Source of the DNA: Savagea serpentis | Lineage (GTDB): Bacteria > Bacillota > Bacilli > Bacillales_A > Planococcaceae | Reading direction: 5' to 3' | NCBI RefSeq assembly: GCF_015351395.1 | Contig: NZ_JADKPV010000002.1 | Span: 186,001-250,000, forward strand | DNA length: 64,000 bases | In this document: one piece after another, positions 7,831 to 15,997 of the stretch | Position numbering within the stretch: the first letter of the stretch is position 1 | Layout of the letters: every line of letters starts with the position of its first letter | Position numbers and translations under genes: made by a program | The notes under the pieces: generated by a model | What the model was told of the DNA's origin: nothing | Databases searched by the model: none | The model's input: the letters and a program-made list of their open reading frames with translations, nothing else

Positions 7831-8937
7831 ATGCGTTTAGACGAATGGACAATAGAAGAAGTAGAACAACTTATACATTTTATGACGACGAATACATGGC
7901 CATATCATGCGGAAAGTGCCCCTGAACGTAAGTTGATTGAAAAGACGGTACAAGAAGGCGGTTACGAATCAGATGATGTGAAAACATTTTGGGTCGTCAA
8001 TGATGATGAACAAAAGGTCGGCATCGTGAAACTTTACGACTTGTTAGATGACATGCCGTTTTTCGATTTACGTATTGCTGACGAACATCGTCGCAAAGGC
8101 TACGGTCCCGAAGCATTGCGTCTCTTGACGAAATATGTGTTTGAATTACCGACTAAAAAAATTAGACTAGAAGGCCACACGCGACAAGATAACTTAGCGA
8201 TGCGAAAAACATTCGAACGAGCAGGGTTTGTAAAAGAAGCTCATTTGCGTAATTCATGGTTTTCTCCGAAAGAAAATCGTTATTATGATGCAGTTACGTA
8301 TGGGATGACGCGTGAAGATTATAAATCGAATCAAACACCCGCTGTCATTTGGGGGGCGGACAATCAAAAGACTGGAAAAACAGGCATCCCCCTCTGTATT
8401 CCAGAACAATTTGAATCGGAACGATTAGTGATTCGTGCGCCTCGTTTAGAAGATATCGATGCAGTATTTGAATCGACCTTTTCCTCTTATGATGATTTGA
8501 AACAATGGATGCCATGGGCGCAAACACGTCCAACGCGTGAAAGTACAGAAGATAGCATACGTCAAGCGATCGCGAAATTTACGACACGTGAAGATTTACG
8601 CCTTCACATTTTCTTGAAAGAAACGGGAGAGTTTATCGGAAGCTCAGGGTTACATCGCATTCGTTGGGAGATTCCAAGTTTTGAAATTGGTTATTGGCTG
8701 GATCAACGTTTTCAAGGTTTCGGTTATATGACGGAGGCAGTTGAACGAATCACTCGTTTCGCTTTCGAGAAATTGTATGCACGACGTGTGGAAATTCGTT
8801 GTGATGAAAACAATAGCCCAAGTCGAAAAATTGCAGAACGTCTTGGTTTTGAATTAGAAGGTGTTTTAAAACAGGATGATTTAACAGCGGACGGTACGCA
8901 TTTAAGAAATACGTGCATTTACGCAAAAGTTGAATGA
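7831..8937 (+). CDS. tandem GNAT N-acetyltransferase (two domains fused)
   Basis: A 368-aa protein with two complete GNAT acetyltransferase domains. The N-terminal one spans about residues 1-165, with its acetyl-CoA loop at RRKGYGPEA near residue 90. The C-terminal one spans about 182-368 and is RimJ/RimL-like, with ERLVIRAPRLEDIDAVF at its start and RFQGFGYMTEAV near residue 292. A 15-20-residue linker separates them. Each half matches a stand-alone enzyme in length. AAAGGAG lies 9 nt before the ATG. Substrates are unknown. The gene follows cadA by 24 nt but the intergenic sequence shows no promoter, so it may be read with cadCA. Confidence 0.8.
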   Translation: MRLDEWTIEEVEQLIHFMTTNTWPYHAESAPERKLIEKTVQEGGYESDDVKTFWVVNDDEQKVGIVKLYDLLDDMPFFDLRIADEHRRKGYGPEALRLLTKYVFELPTKKIRLEGHTRQDNLAMRKTFERAGFVKEAHLRNSWFSPKENRYYDAVTYGMTREDYKSNQTPAVIWGADNQKTGKTGIPLCIPEQFESERLVIRAPRLEDIDAVFESTFSSYDDLKQWMPWAQTRPTRESTEDSIRQAIAKFTTREDLRLHIFLKETGEFIGSSGLHRIRWEIPSFEIGYWLDQRFQGFGYMTEAVERITRFAFEKLYARRVEIRCDENNSPSRKIAERLGFELEGVLKQDDLTADGTHLRNTCIYAKVE

Positions 8938-8941
8938 TTTG

Positions 8942-8980
8942 AAACGCTCATGTGAGTCTTCTACTCCCGTGAGCGTTTTC
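8942..8980 (+). terminator. intrinsic terminator after the double GNAT gene
   Basis: An 18-bp stem with two wobble or mismatched pairs, 5-nt loop, followed by TTTTC. Confidence 0.85.
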
Positions 8981-8997
8981 TATTTGGTAATTGCAAG

Positions 8998-9026
8998 TTG
9001 TCAATTGGCTAGATAGTTGGCATAAT
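8998..9026 (+). promoter_or_regulatory. mntR promoter
   Basis: TTGTCA (8998-9003), 17 nt, CATAAT (9021-9026). It lies downstream of the nominal longest-ORF start at 8991, so mntR must start further in. Confidence 0.6.
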
Positions 9027-9071
9027 AATAATAGAATGTCGAACGTTAGGCATACTGGAGGTGGATGGCAG

Positions 9072-9488
9072 ATGGCAACACCAGGTATGGAAGATTACCT
9101 TGAACAAATTTATTTACAATTGGAAATGCGCGGAGAAGCTCGAGTCTCGGACGTAGCAGATGCTTTAGACGTACTCCCCTCTTCTGTAACGAAGATGGCA
9201 CAACGATTAGATAAAGAAGGTTATGTCATTTATGAACGATACCGTGGTTTGGAATTAACCGAAAAAGGCAAAGTGTTCGGAAAGAAGCTAGTGAAACGTC
9301 ACGAATTACTTGAACAATTTTTAAGAATTATCGGTGTCAATGAAGAGTATATTTATAATGATGTGGAAGGAATTGAACATCATTTAAGTTGGAATGCGAT
9401 TGATCGTATTACAGACTTAGTACGTGCAATTGAAGAGACACCAAGCTTTACAGATAAACTCGAACAAATTCGAGAAGAAGAAGGATGA
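9072..9488 (+). CDS. mntR: manganese transport regulator (DtxR family)
   Basis: MntR is the Mn(II)-activated repressor of manganese uptake genes and activator of Mn efflux in Bacillus. The 138-aa sequence is close to the B. subtilis protein throughout: MEDYLEQIY at the N-terminus supplies ligands D8 and E11, [16 protein letters not shown] is the recognition region, and [24 protein letters not shown] supplies the remaining metal ligands. ATG 9072 is chosen because GGAGGTGG lies 7 nt upstream and the protein then starts like MntR; a longer frame from 8991 would begin upstream of the promoter. It overlaps closely with the cvfB start. Confidence 0.95.
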   Translation: MATPGMEDYLEQIYLQLEMRGEARVSDVADALDVLPSSVTKMAQRLDKEGYVIYERYRGLELTEKGKVFGKKLVKRHELLEQFLRIIGVNEEYIYNDVEGIEHHLSWNAIDRITDLVRAIEETPSFTDKLEQIREEEG

Positions 9489-9493
9489 GAAGT

Positions 9494-10351
9494 ATGACAA
9501 CAGTACAAGCAGGGACAATCGTTAAAGGAACAGTCAGTGCCCAAGAAGGATCACGATGGGTCATCGAAGTGAATAATGAAGAGATTTTAATGAACGAATC
9601 GGATGCTTTAGAGCCTGTTGAAGTAGGTCAGGAAGTAGACGTATTCGTTTATTTAAACCGTCGAGAACAATTGATTGCGACGACCATTTTACCGAATATG
9701 TCCATCGATACGTACGGGTATGCGACAGTATTACGCTCTGAACGTTCAGAAGGTGTATTTGTCGATATCGGCTCAACGATTGAAGTGCTCATCGACCGTA
9801 CAGATTTACCGAAGTTTGAAGCGTTATGGCCAAAAAAAGGTGACGAGTTGTACATGACTTTACGAACGGATAAAGGCGGTACAATTTATGGACGTTTAGC
9901 GACGGAAGATCGCGTCCAAGAACAAATTGACTTAGCGCCAGAGGAACTGTTTAATGCGGATTTAAAAGCGCGTCCTTATCGCTTATTACCTGTCGGAACA
10001 TTCCTTCTTACAGAAGATCCGATGTATCGTATTTTCGTACACGAAACAGAGCGTGAAAAAGAACCGCGTCTTGGAGAACTTGTTGATGTGCGCATCATTA
10101 AAGTAAAAGAAGATGGCACGATGAACGGTTCATTACTTCCACGTAAAGAAGAGCGCTTAGACGATGATGCCGATCAAATTTATACGTATTTGACGAGCGT
10201 AGGTGGCGAAATGCCTTTTACGGATCGCTCAACACCTGAAGAAATTCAAGAGCGATTTGATATGAGTAAAGGTGCTTTTAAACGTGCGCTCGGTCGTCTT
10301 ATGAAAAAAGGATTAGTTGAACAATCCGATGGCTGGACGAAGAAAAAATAA
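9494..10351 (+). CDS. cvfB: S1-domain RNA-binding protein CvfB/YitL
   Basis: A 285-aa cytoplasmic protein of the CvfB (YitL) family: three S1/OB-like RNA-binding domains in tandem (about residues 5-60, 65-125 and 145-215) and a C-terminal winged helix (FTDRSTPEEIQERFDMSKGAFKRALGRLMKKG). In Staphylococcus CvfB binds RNA and affects virulence gene expression. ATG 9494 is preferred over ATG 9485 because the GAAGG Shine-Dalgarno lies 9 nt before the former and directly abuts the latter. It sits 5 nt behind mntR, in one operon. Confidence 0.88.
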   Translation: MTTVQAGTIVKGTVSAQEGSRWVIEVNNEEILMNESDALEPVEVGQEVDVFVYLNRREQLIATTILPNMSIDTYGYATVLRSERSEGVFVDIGSTIEVLIDRTDLPKFEALWPKKGDELYMTLRTDKGGTIYGRLATEDRVQEQIDLAPEELFNADLKARPYRLLPVGTFLLTEDPMYRIFVHETEREKEPRLGELVDVRIIKVKEDGTMNGSLLPRKEERLDDDADQIYTYLTSVGGEMPFTDRSTPEEIQERFDMSKGAFKRALGRLMKKGLVEQSDGWTKKK

Positions 10352-10411
10352 CGAATTTGCAACTTTTCTTATCGGACAAACGTTTTAACGATAATGAGGA
10401 GGAAGAAAACA

Positions 10412-11305
10412 ATGCATAAAAAATTCGTGTTACTTAGCTTTATATCTGTTTTATTAGTATCTGTCTGGTTACCGCAAACAGCACAAGCGGTTGAAGTAAT
10501 TGATGAAAAATTAGGAGTGCCAATCGTCGCGCTCGGAGCGAATTTGTCGGAAGATGAGAAGGCAAATGTTTTAAACAAGCTCAATGTGTCAGCAGGCGAC
10601 GACTATGAACAAGTTTCTGTGACGGGTCAAGATTTAATTAAATATATTCCAAACGGTAATGGCAATGCGCGTATGTTTTCATCAGCGAAAATTACGCGTC
10701 TCGATGAAGGAAAAGGTTTGACGGTTGAAATTGTGACGCCTGAAAATATTACACAAGTGACGCGTGACATGTATGCGACAGCTATTTTAACAGCAGGGGT
10801 GGAAGATGCGAGAGTTGAAGTTGCTGCACCAAAGGCTGTGACAGGTCATTCAGCGCTCGTCGGTATTTACAAAGCGTATGAAGATGCAGGGGGTACACTT
10901 GATACAGAACGCACAAATGTTGCCAATGATGAACTATCTGTAGCGACAAAGCTTGCCGAGCAATCGAATGTCGATAAAGACGAAGTAGCGCAATTGTTAA
11001 CAGAAATAAAAAAACAAATTGCTGAACAAGCACCTGCGTCGAAAGAAGATGTGGAACGAATCGTCAATGAACAATTAAGTAAATTTAAAATTGAATTGAG
11101 CGAAGAAGATCGTCAATTGTTAATTGATTTAATGGACCGTATTCGTGGTCTCGATATCGACTTTTCAAAGCTTTCTGATCAAATGACAGACCTTGCGAAT
11201 AAGTTAAAAGATAAAATCGGTAGCATCGATCCTGGCTTTTGGGAGAGCGTAAAACAGTTTTTTGCTGATATTTTTGATAAAATAAAATCATGGTTTAAAT
11301 CTTAA
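10412..11305 (+). CDS. secreted DUF1002 protein, YpuA-like
   Basis: A 297-aa exported protein. The signal peptide (MHKKFVLLSF... to a TAQA cleavage site) covers about residues 1-26. The DUF1002 domain follows, with VALGANLSEDEKANVLNKL and the GHSALVGIYKAYEDAGGTL block. The C-terminal 90 residues are charged and helical, ending in the amphipathic FADIFDKIKSWFKS. B. subtilis YpuA has the same domain; its function is not established, though cell-envelope roles have been suggested. ATG 10412 is used because the upstream in-frame ATG (10394) lies in front of the GAGGAGG ribosome binding site. Confidence 0.85.
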   Translation: MHKKFVLLSFISVLLVSVWLPQTAQAVEVIDEKLGVPIVALGANLSEDEKANVLNKLNVSAGDDYEQVSVTGQDLIKYIPNGNGNARMFSSAKITRLDEGKGLTVEIVTPENITQVTRDMYATAILTAGVEDARVEVAAPKAVTGHSALVGIYKAYEDAGGTLDTERTNVANDELSVATKLAEQSNVDKDEVAQLLTEIKKQIAEQAPASKEDVERIVNEQLSKFKIELSEEDRQLLIDLMDRIRGLDIDFSKLSDQMTDLANKLKDKIGSIDPGFWESVKQFFADIFDKIKSWFKS

Positions 11306-11323
11306 CGAAAGAGGGTGGCAGAA

Positions 11324-11608
11324 ATGGAATTTGAATTTGTTGATTTAGGTGGGGAATCTTACGCTTTTGTAAATAAACAAGATGGCGAAGAACTTGCAAA
11401 AATTACGTGGACGATGTTGGGCGATGTGATGGTAATGGACCACACATTCGTGTCAGAAAAACTTCGTGGTCAAGGGGTTGCGAAACAATTGTTAGATCGT
11501 GCAGCGGAGTATGCACGTGAACAAGAGTATAAAATGGAACCTGTTTGTTCTTATGTCGTGACGGCGTTTGAACGTTATACAGAGTATGATGATGTGAAAA
11601 CATCATAA
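11324..11608 (+). CDS. small GNAT-like acetyltransferase (YjdJ/NATD1 type)
   Basis: A 94-aa minimal GNAT fold of the YjdJ/NATD1 group. EELAKITWTMLGDVMVMDHTFV is the central sheet, SEKLRGQGVAKQLLDRA is the acetyl-CoA pyrophosphate loop, and PVCSYVVTAFERYTEYDDV is the conserved tail of the group. Substrate unknown. ATG 11324 is preferred over GTG 11315, because the latter is part of the AAAGAGGGTGG ribosome binding site. It follows the YpuA-like gene by 18 nt and is closed by a terminator. Confidence 0.85.
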   Translation: MEFEFVDLGGESYAFVNKQDGEELAKITWTMLGDVMVMDHTFVSEKLRGQGVAKQLLDRAAEYAREQEYKMEPVCSYVVTAFERYTEYDDVKTS

Positions 11609-11618
11609 CTTGAAATTT

Positions 11619-11656
11619 AAAAGCTACAAGCCTATTTTTTTAGCTTGTAGCTTTTT
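11619..11656 (+). terminator. intrinsic terminator
   Basis: 13-bp stem, 11619-11631 with 11643-11655, ending in TTTTT. Confidence 0.9.
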
Positions 11657-11673
11657 CTATGAGAGGTGAAATA

Positions 11674-12159
11674 ATGAAACGTACAGGAGAAAGAGTACTG
11701 GCAATCGTTAGTTCTATTTTAATTGGTCTTGGACTTCTTTTTATTGCATTTATTACAATCAGCATGGGTGCTTTATTTAAAATTGACGAATTTAAAACTG
11801 AACTTGTCAATGATTTAATGCAAGATCCGAATTTGAATTTAAATCGAGAAGAAATTATAGCTGTTTTACAATTGTTTGAAAGCTTCACAGCATTCGGATG
11901 GGTTTTCTTCATTATCGGTATGATTGCACTTATATTAGCGATTGTCGGAGCGGTTCAAGTCGGTAATCCGATGAAAGTGAAAGCGGCAGGAGTAATGTTT
12001 ATTTTAAGTGGAATTATGGCTGGAGTTGTCACACTTCCTTCAATTTTGCTTTACATTGCAGCAGGGATGGCTTTCATTCGAAAACCGCCTCTTCCCGATC
12101 AACCATTTCGACCATTGAACGCTATGTCGGATGATTTAAACAAAATGAATAATGACTAA
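11674..12159 (+). CDS. DUF4064 membrane protein
   Basis: A 161-aa membrane protein of the DUF4064 type. MKRTGERVLAIVSSILIGLGL is the characteristic first segment. Further transmembrane stretches lie at about residues 70-95, 100-120 and 122-140, and the tail is cytoplasmic and Pro/Asp-rich. An extracytoplasmic loop of about 45 residues lies between segments one and two. Function unknown. ATG 11674 is chosen because GAGAGGTGA lies 7 nt upstream and covers the earlier in-frame ATG at 11659. It is a single-gene unit between two terminators. Confidence 0.75.
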   Translation: MKRTGERVLAIVSSILIGLGLLFIAFITISMGALFKIDEFKTELVNDLMQDPNLNLNREEIIAVLQLFESFTAFGWVFFIIGMIALILAIVGAVQVGNPMKVKAAGVMFILSGIMAGVVTLPSILLYIAAGMAFIRKPPLPDQPFRPLNAMSDDLNKMNND

Positions 12160-12162
12160 TTT

Positions 12163-12200
12163 AAAAACCACTTTTCCTACAAATGAGGAAGGTGGTTTTT
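12163..12200 (+). terminator. intrinsic terminator
   Basis: Near-perfect 15-bp stem (12163-12178 with 12185-12200, one bulge) ending in TTTTT. Confidence 0.85.
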
Positions 12201-12326
12201 ATGTTTCAAGAAAGGAATATACAATAATTGAAGACTGAATAATTGTTAAGATTGAATTATACTTCATTGATATAATGCACAATATAACAAAATATTGAAA
12301 AAAATAAAAGAAATTCATCAAAAAAG

Positions 12327-12350
12327 GTTTAAAAACGAAAAAAAAGGTAA
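12327..12350 (+). promoter_or_regulatory. SigB-type promoter of the YtxH gene
   Basis: GTTTAA (12327-12332), 12 nt, AGGTAA (12345-12350). Nine to ten of twelve positions match the SigB consensus. The rest of the 12201-12386 intergenic stretch is strongly AT-rich. B. subtilis ytxH is itself SigB-dependent, which supports the reading. Confidence 0.5.
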
Positions 12351-12386
12351 TACATACTGTACAAAATTCAACGGAGGTCGATATAT

Positions 12387-12746
12387 ATGGGTAAGAAGTT
12401 AAAAGGTTTAGCAGTGACAGCAATTGCAGCAGGAGCGTACGCATATTTCAAAGATCCAGCAAATCGTGAAAAAGCACAGCAATTTGTTCAAGAAACGAAA
12501 GAGAAAGTAGAATCGTTCATCGAACAGAAGAAAGAAGAATATACAGAAGCGACAGAAACAAGTCAAACATCAACAGAAGACTTAGAAGAAAAGGCTGGAA
12601 ATCCAGATCCATATGATACACCAGATAATGAGATGGTAAGTGAAGGCGCTCAAACGAGTGTTCAATATTACGGTCAAGAAGTGGAAGATGATTCCAATAA
12701 AAAGGAAGACGGCTTATACCATAAGCACTTAGAAGAAGAGCGTTAA
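12387..12746 (+). CDS. YtxH-domain general stress protein
   Basis: A 119-aa protein with a short hydrophobic N-terminus (GKKLKGLAVTAIAAGAYAYF), a helical charged segment (REKAQQFVQETKEKVESFIEQKKEEY) and a long acidic, disordered tail. This is the YtxH arrangement: one membrane anchor and a coiled helix. B. subtilis YtxH belongs to the general stress regulon; molecular role unknown. CGGAGG lies 10 nt before the ATG. The SigB-like promoter 37-60 nt upstream fits stress control. Confidence 0.75.
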   Translation: MGKKLKGLAVTAIAAGAYAYFKDPANREKAQQFVQETKEKVESFIEQKKEEYTEATETSQTSTEDLEEKAGNPDPYDTPDNEMVSEGAQTSVQYYGQEVEDDSNKKEDGLYHKHLEEER

Positions 12747-12784
12747 TGAAGTGGGTAGAGTTAAGAGGTTGAGGGGTGAGTAAC

Positions 12785-13567
12785 ATGAATGAACGTGTAG
12801 AGAGAGATGTGAAGTGGATGGAATTATTACCGCCAACACCATCCTATGAAAAAATGAATACATTTATGAATTGGCAACAATTTTACCGTGTGGAAGAATC
12901 ATTTATTTCTAACTTAGAACGTTTTAATGAGCATGTAGCGCATGATCAATTAGGACAATTGATTAATTTCATTCAAAATCATCAGGAAGGAAATCTCTGC
13001 GTTAAAAACTATTTGATTTCTATATCGGGTCTTGTCACGCGTCAATTAGTACATAAGCGCTTAGAACCTTCTGAAGCATTTTCATTCAATGTAGTATGTG
13101 ATTCTATCATTGAACAAAAGTTAGTTGAGGATAATGCCTATGATGTCGCTGGTGAATTGATTGAATTTTATATGTATGTCTTACGTGAACGTGAGCCTGC
13201 TCAGCTATTACATGAGACTGTAAATGCAGTTATTAATTATATTGATAGCAATTTATTGGAATTTTTAACAGTGGAAGGTATTGCCGACCGCTTTAAAGTG
13301 AGCACGAGTCACCTATCACGCATTTTCCGCGAACATACTGGCGTAACACTCGTGGAATATATTAATATTCGCAAAGTGGAGGAAGCTCAATACTATTTAC
13401 GATTTTCAACGAAACGCATTTCAGAAATTTCAGATGAATTTCATTTCTGTAACCAAAGTTATTTCACACGTATTTTCAAAAAGTATACAGGCGAAACGCC
13501 ACGTCGTTTTAGAAATAGTTTAAATCGCAATTTCTTTAAATATGAAATTAAACCACAACTTTTATAA
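12785..13567 (+). CDS. AraC-family transcriptional regulator
   Basis: A 260-aa protein with an unassigned N-terminal helical domain (about residues 1-150, probably a ligand or oligomerisation domain) and a C-terminal double helix-turn-helix of the AraC/XylS family (about 155-255): LTVEGIADRFKVSTSHLSRIFR is the first motif and ISEISDEFHFCNQSYFTRIFKKYTGETPRRFR the second. The N-terminal half resembles the cytoplasmic segment of YesN-type proteins but has no receiver Asp. ATG 12785 is used because GAGGGG lies 8 nt before it. It follows the YtxH gene by 38 nt; target genes unknown. Confidence 0.82.
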   Translation: MNERVERDVKWMELLPPTPSYEKMNTFMNWQQFYRVEESFISNLERFNEHVAHDQLGQLINFIQNHQEGNLCVKNYLISISGLVTRQLVHKRLEPSEAFSFNVVCDSIIEQKLVEDNAYDVAGELIEFYMYVLREREPAQLLHETVNAVINYIDSNLLEFLTVEGIADRFKVSTSHLSRIFREHTGVTLVEYINIRKVEEAQYYLRFSTKRISEISDEFHFCNQSYFTRIFKKYTGETPRRFRNSLNRNFFKYEIKPQLL

Positions 13568-13576
13568 ACAAACGAG

Positions 13577-13604
13577 CTGAAAGTCTTCGGATTTTCAGTT
13601 TTTT
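13577..13604 (+). terminator. intrinsic terminator with UUCG tetraloop
   Basis: CTGAAAGTC (13577-13585), TTCG, GATTTTCAG (13590-13598), then a T run. Confidence 0.88.
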
Positions 13605-13689
13605 TATGTGATCATTTGAAAGCGCACAATAAAAGTTGTTAAAAATATTGAAGATGTCGAAAGAAAAGTAGAAGAAATGGAGAGAACGT

Positions 13690-13719
13690 TTGTAATTGGT
13701 GTTGAACATAAGGTATACT
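13690..13719 (+). promoter_or_regulatory. promoter of the YidC-type gene
   Basis: TTGTAA (13690-13695), 18 nt, TATACT (13714-13719). The start site would be about 27 nt before the TTG start codon, leaving no room for a MifM-type leader peptide as found before B. subtilis yqjG. Confidence 0.55.
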
Positions 13720-13752
13720 TTTCAGTAGTTCAAAATGATGAAGGTGAATAGA

Positions 13753-14541
13753 TTGAAGAAAAAATTTAATTTATTATTTATGTTGTCCATGCTGACATTT
13801 GTACTCGCAGGATGTCAAAGTGTCGAGCAGAAGACCGGATTTTTCTATAAAGTGTTTGTTAAACCAATGGAAGGTTTGCTTACATTTTTCGGTACACAGT
13901 TTAATGATTACGGATTAGCAATCATCGTTATTACATTGATCATTCGTTTCCTCCTCATGCCACTCATGTTGAAAAACTATAAATCACAACAAGAGATGAA
14001 AGTGAAGATGGATAAGCTTCGTCCTGAAATGGAAGAGATTCAAAAGAAATTGAAGGAAGCGAAAGCAGAAGGTAATCAAGAAGAGATGATGAAGCTTCAA
14101 CAAGAAATGATGGGCTTATATTCGAAGCATGGTGTCAACCCACTCAATATGGGATGTTTACCATTACTCATTCAAATGCCAATCATTATGGGGCTTTACT
14201 TTGCGATTTTGTATTCAAAAGACGTTCAAGCACATGAGTTTTTATGGTTTACTCTCGGTGATGTCGACTACATTATGATGGCACTTGCGGGAATTGTCTA
14301 TTTCGTCCAAGCTCGCGTTTCGTTATGGACGATGCCCGAACAACAGAAGCAACAGATGAAGTTTATGGTATACATGTCGCCGATCATGATTATGGTCATC
14401 TCGAGTCAAGTGATGGCGGCACTACCGTTATACTGGACGATTGGTGGTATTATCCTCATCTTCCAAACGTATTTAGGTCGCAAATTTTATTACAAAGAAG
14501 TAGTAGAAGAAAATGCGGATGTAACAAACGTTCAAAAATAA
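13753..14541 (+). CDS. yidC: membrane protein insertase YidC/OxaA (lipoprotein type)
   Basis: YidC/SpoIIIJ-type insertases fold and insert membrane proteins with or without SecYEG. The 262-aa protein begins with a lipoprotein signal peptide whose lipobox is LAGC (Cys 21). FGTQFNDYGLAIIVITLIIRFLLMPL carries the conserved positively charged groove residue (Arg in LIIRFLLMP). A charged cytoplasmic coiled hairpin (MKVKMDKLRPEMEEIQKKLKEAK) and NPLNMGCLPLLIQMPI follow, with five membrane segments in total. TTG 13753 is preferred because GAAGGTGA ends 6 nt upstream and the two ATGs at 13735/13738 precede it. Whether it is the SpoIIIJ or YqjG paralogue is not clear. Confidence 0.9.
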   Translation: MKKKFNLLFMLSMLTFVLAGCQSVEQKTGFFYKVFVKPMEGLLTFFGTQFNDYGLAIIVITLIIRFLLMPLMLKNYKSQQEMKVKMDKLRPEMEEIQKKLKEAKAEGNQEEMMKLQQEMMGLYSKHGVNPLNMGCLPLLIQMPIIMGLYFAILYSKDVQAHEFLWFTLGDVDYIMMALAGIVYFVQARVSLWTMPEQQKQQMKFMVYMSPIMIMVISSQVMAALPLYWTIGGIILIFQTYLGRKFYYKEVVEENADVTNVQK

Positions 14542-14552
14542 ATAATCGAAGG

Positions 14553-14582
14553 AACTTGCATATGTTTTTATGCAAGTTTTTT
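14553..14582 (+). terminator. intrinsic terminator
   Basis: AACTTGCAT (14553-14561) with ATGCAAGTT (14570-14578), then T residues. Confidence 0.88.
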
Positions 14583-14713
14583 TATTGTATTTTTTAAACA
14601 ATGGTCAAAAAATTATGGTAGCCAATAAACAATTTTTAAGAAATGACTGTAAAACTATGATTTTTAATGCTTTAGGGAAGATAAATTAAGTTATAGATAT
14701 AATATATGATTAA

Positions 14714-14742
14714 ACATAATTTAAACAACGTTCAAATTATGT
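14714..14742 (+). promoter_or_regulatory. inverted repeat upstream of the fatty-acid operon promoter
   Basis: ACATAATTT (14714-14722) and AAATTATGT (14734-14742), a perfect 9-bp dyad with an 11-nt centre that abuts the -35 box. It is a candidate operator, for instance for the TetR protein encoded at the far end of the operon. It does not match the B. subtilis FadR consensus as I know it. Confidence 0.45.
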
Positions 14743-14770
14743 TGATTTCTATGTAAGCGTTTGCTAAAAT
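14742..14770 (+). promoter_or_regulatory. operon promoter containing a CcpA cre site
   Basis: TTGATT (14742-14747), 17 nt, TAAAAT (14765-14770). The spacer holds ATGTAAGCGTTTGCT (14751-14765), a full match to the catabolite-responsive element WTGNAANCGNWNNCW. CcpA binding here would block RNA polymerase, giving glucose repression of the catabolic operon. Confidence 0.75.
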
Positions 14771-14816
14771 GAGAACAATTCAATTTTGAACAAGTGATGA
14801 AAAGGGGTTGGAATAA

Positions 14817-15965
14817 ATGAGAGCAAGTTATTTAACAGATGAACATGAAATGTTTCGAGAATCGTTGCGCAAAATGTTAGAAAAAGAAGCCTATCCTTAT
14901 TTTGAACAATGGGAAGCGAATCGTGATATTCCGAGAGAATTTTGGTTGAAATTAGGGGAAAATGGTTTTTTACTCCCTTGGGTGGAAGAACAGTACGGGG
15001 GTTTAGGTCTTGATTTTTCTTATTCGGTCATTTTAACAGAAGAACTTGAGCGCGTCGGAGCAGGGCTTGCGAGTGGAATTAGTTTGCACTCCGATATTGT
15101 AAGCCCTTACATCTCGACGTACGGAACGGAAGAACAAAAACAGCGTTGGTTGCCGAAAAGTGTTACGGGAGAACTTATTTCAGCAGTCGCGATGACGGAG
15201 CCAGGAACAGGATCTGACCTTGCTGCCGTTCGTACGACAGCACGTCGTGAAGGAGATCACTACATTCTAAATGGCGAAAAGACCTTTATTACAAATGGAA
15301 TGCACGCAGACTACGTCGTTGTCGTTTGTAAAACAGATTCACAAGTAGAGCCCGCTTATCGTGGAATTAGTTTGCTCGTTGTGGAAGACGGAATGCCAGG
15401 ATTTAAACGCGGTAAAAAGCTAAATAAAATCGGCATGCATTCTGCGGATACAGCGGAACTCATTTTCGAAGATGTGAAAGTACCTGTGGAGAACTTGCTC
15501 GGGGAAGAAGGGAGAGGCTTTTACTACTTGATGGAAAAACTTCAACAAGAGCGACTCGTCGTCGCATTAGAAGTACAAGTAGAAGCAGAAGTAATGCTTG
15601 AGTTGACGATTAATTATGTGAAAGAACGCAAAGCATTCGGTAGCCGTATTGCGGACTTCCAAAATACACAATTCAAATTAGCGGAAATGGCGACAGAAAT
15701 CGATATGGGGCGCGTTTATTTAGACCGTGTCATTGAGCGTCATTTAAATGGGGAAGCGATTGTAAAAGAAGTATCGATGGCGAAATGGTGGATTAGTGAG
15801 ATGGCGAAGCGTGTCGCAGGAGACTGCCTCCAACTTCACGGAGGTTACGGTTATATGGAGGAATATGAGATTGCACGACGTTACCGAGACATTCCTGTAC
15901 CTGCGATTTATGCTGGAACAACAGAAGTGATGAAAATGATTATCGCCAAAGAAGTACTCGCTTAA
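14817..15965 (+). CDS. acyl-CoA dehydrogenase
   Basis: A 382-aa FAD enzyme that oxidises acyl-CoA to trans-2-enoyl-CoA and passes electrons to ETF. Motifs are AMTEPGTGSDLAAVRT (FAD/substrate), FITNG, RKAFGSRIADFQNTQFKLAEM and the C-terminal IYAGTTEVMKMIIAKEV. The position holding the catalytic Glu of medium/short-chain enzymes (YEGT) is Ala here, as in long-chain and isovaleryl-CoA dehydrogenases; the base is then probably the Glu in MLELTINYVKERKAFG. It is the first gene of the operon, with AAAGGGG before the ATG. Confidence 0.92.
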   Translation: MRASYLTDEHEMFRESLRKMLEKEAYPYFEQWEANRDIPREFWLKLGENGFLLPWVEEQYGGLGLDFSYSVILTEELERVGAGLASGISLHSDIVSPYISTYGTEEQKQRWLPKSVTGELISAVAMTEPGTGSDLAAVRTTARREGDHYILNGEKTFITNGMHADYVVVVCKTDSQVEPAYRGISLLVVEDGMPGFKRGKKLNKIGMHSADTAELIFEDVKVPVENLLGEEGRGFYYLMEKLQQERLVVALEVQVEAEVMLELTINYVKERKAFGSRIADFQNTQFKLAEMATEIDMGRVYLDRVIERHLNGEAIVKEVSMAKWWISEMAKRVAGDCLQLHGGYGYMEEYEIARRYRDIPVPAIYAGTTEVMKMIIAKEVLA

Positions 15966-15997
15966 AAAAGGGAATGAAAAATAAGGGGGAAATGAGT

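Noticed and set aside
8991-9071. N-terminal extension of MntR
   Set aside because: The frame is open, but it starts inside the promoter region and is absent from MntR proteins.
12199-12444. 81-codon Phe-rich minus-strand ORF
   Set aside because: Arises from the AT-rich promoter region of the YtxH gene; no homology recognised and no ribosome binding site.
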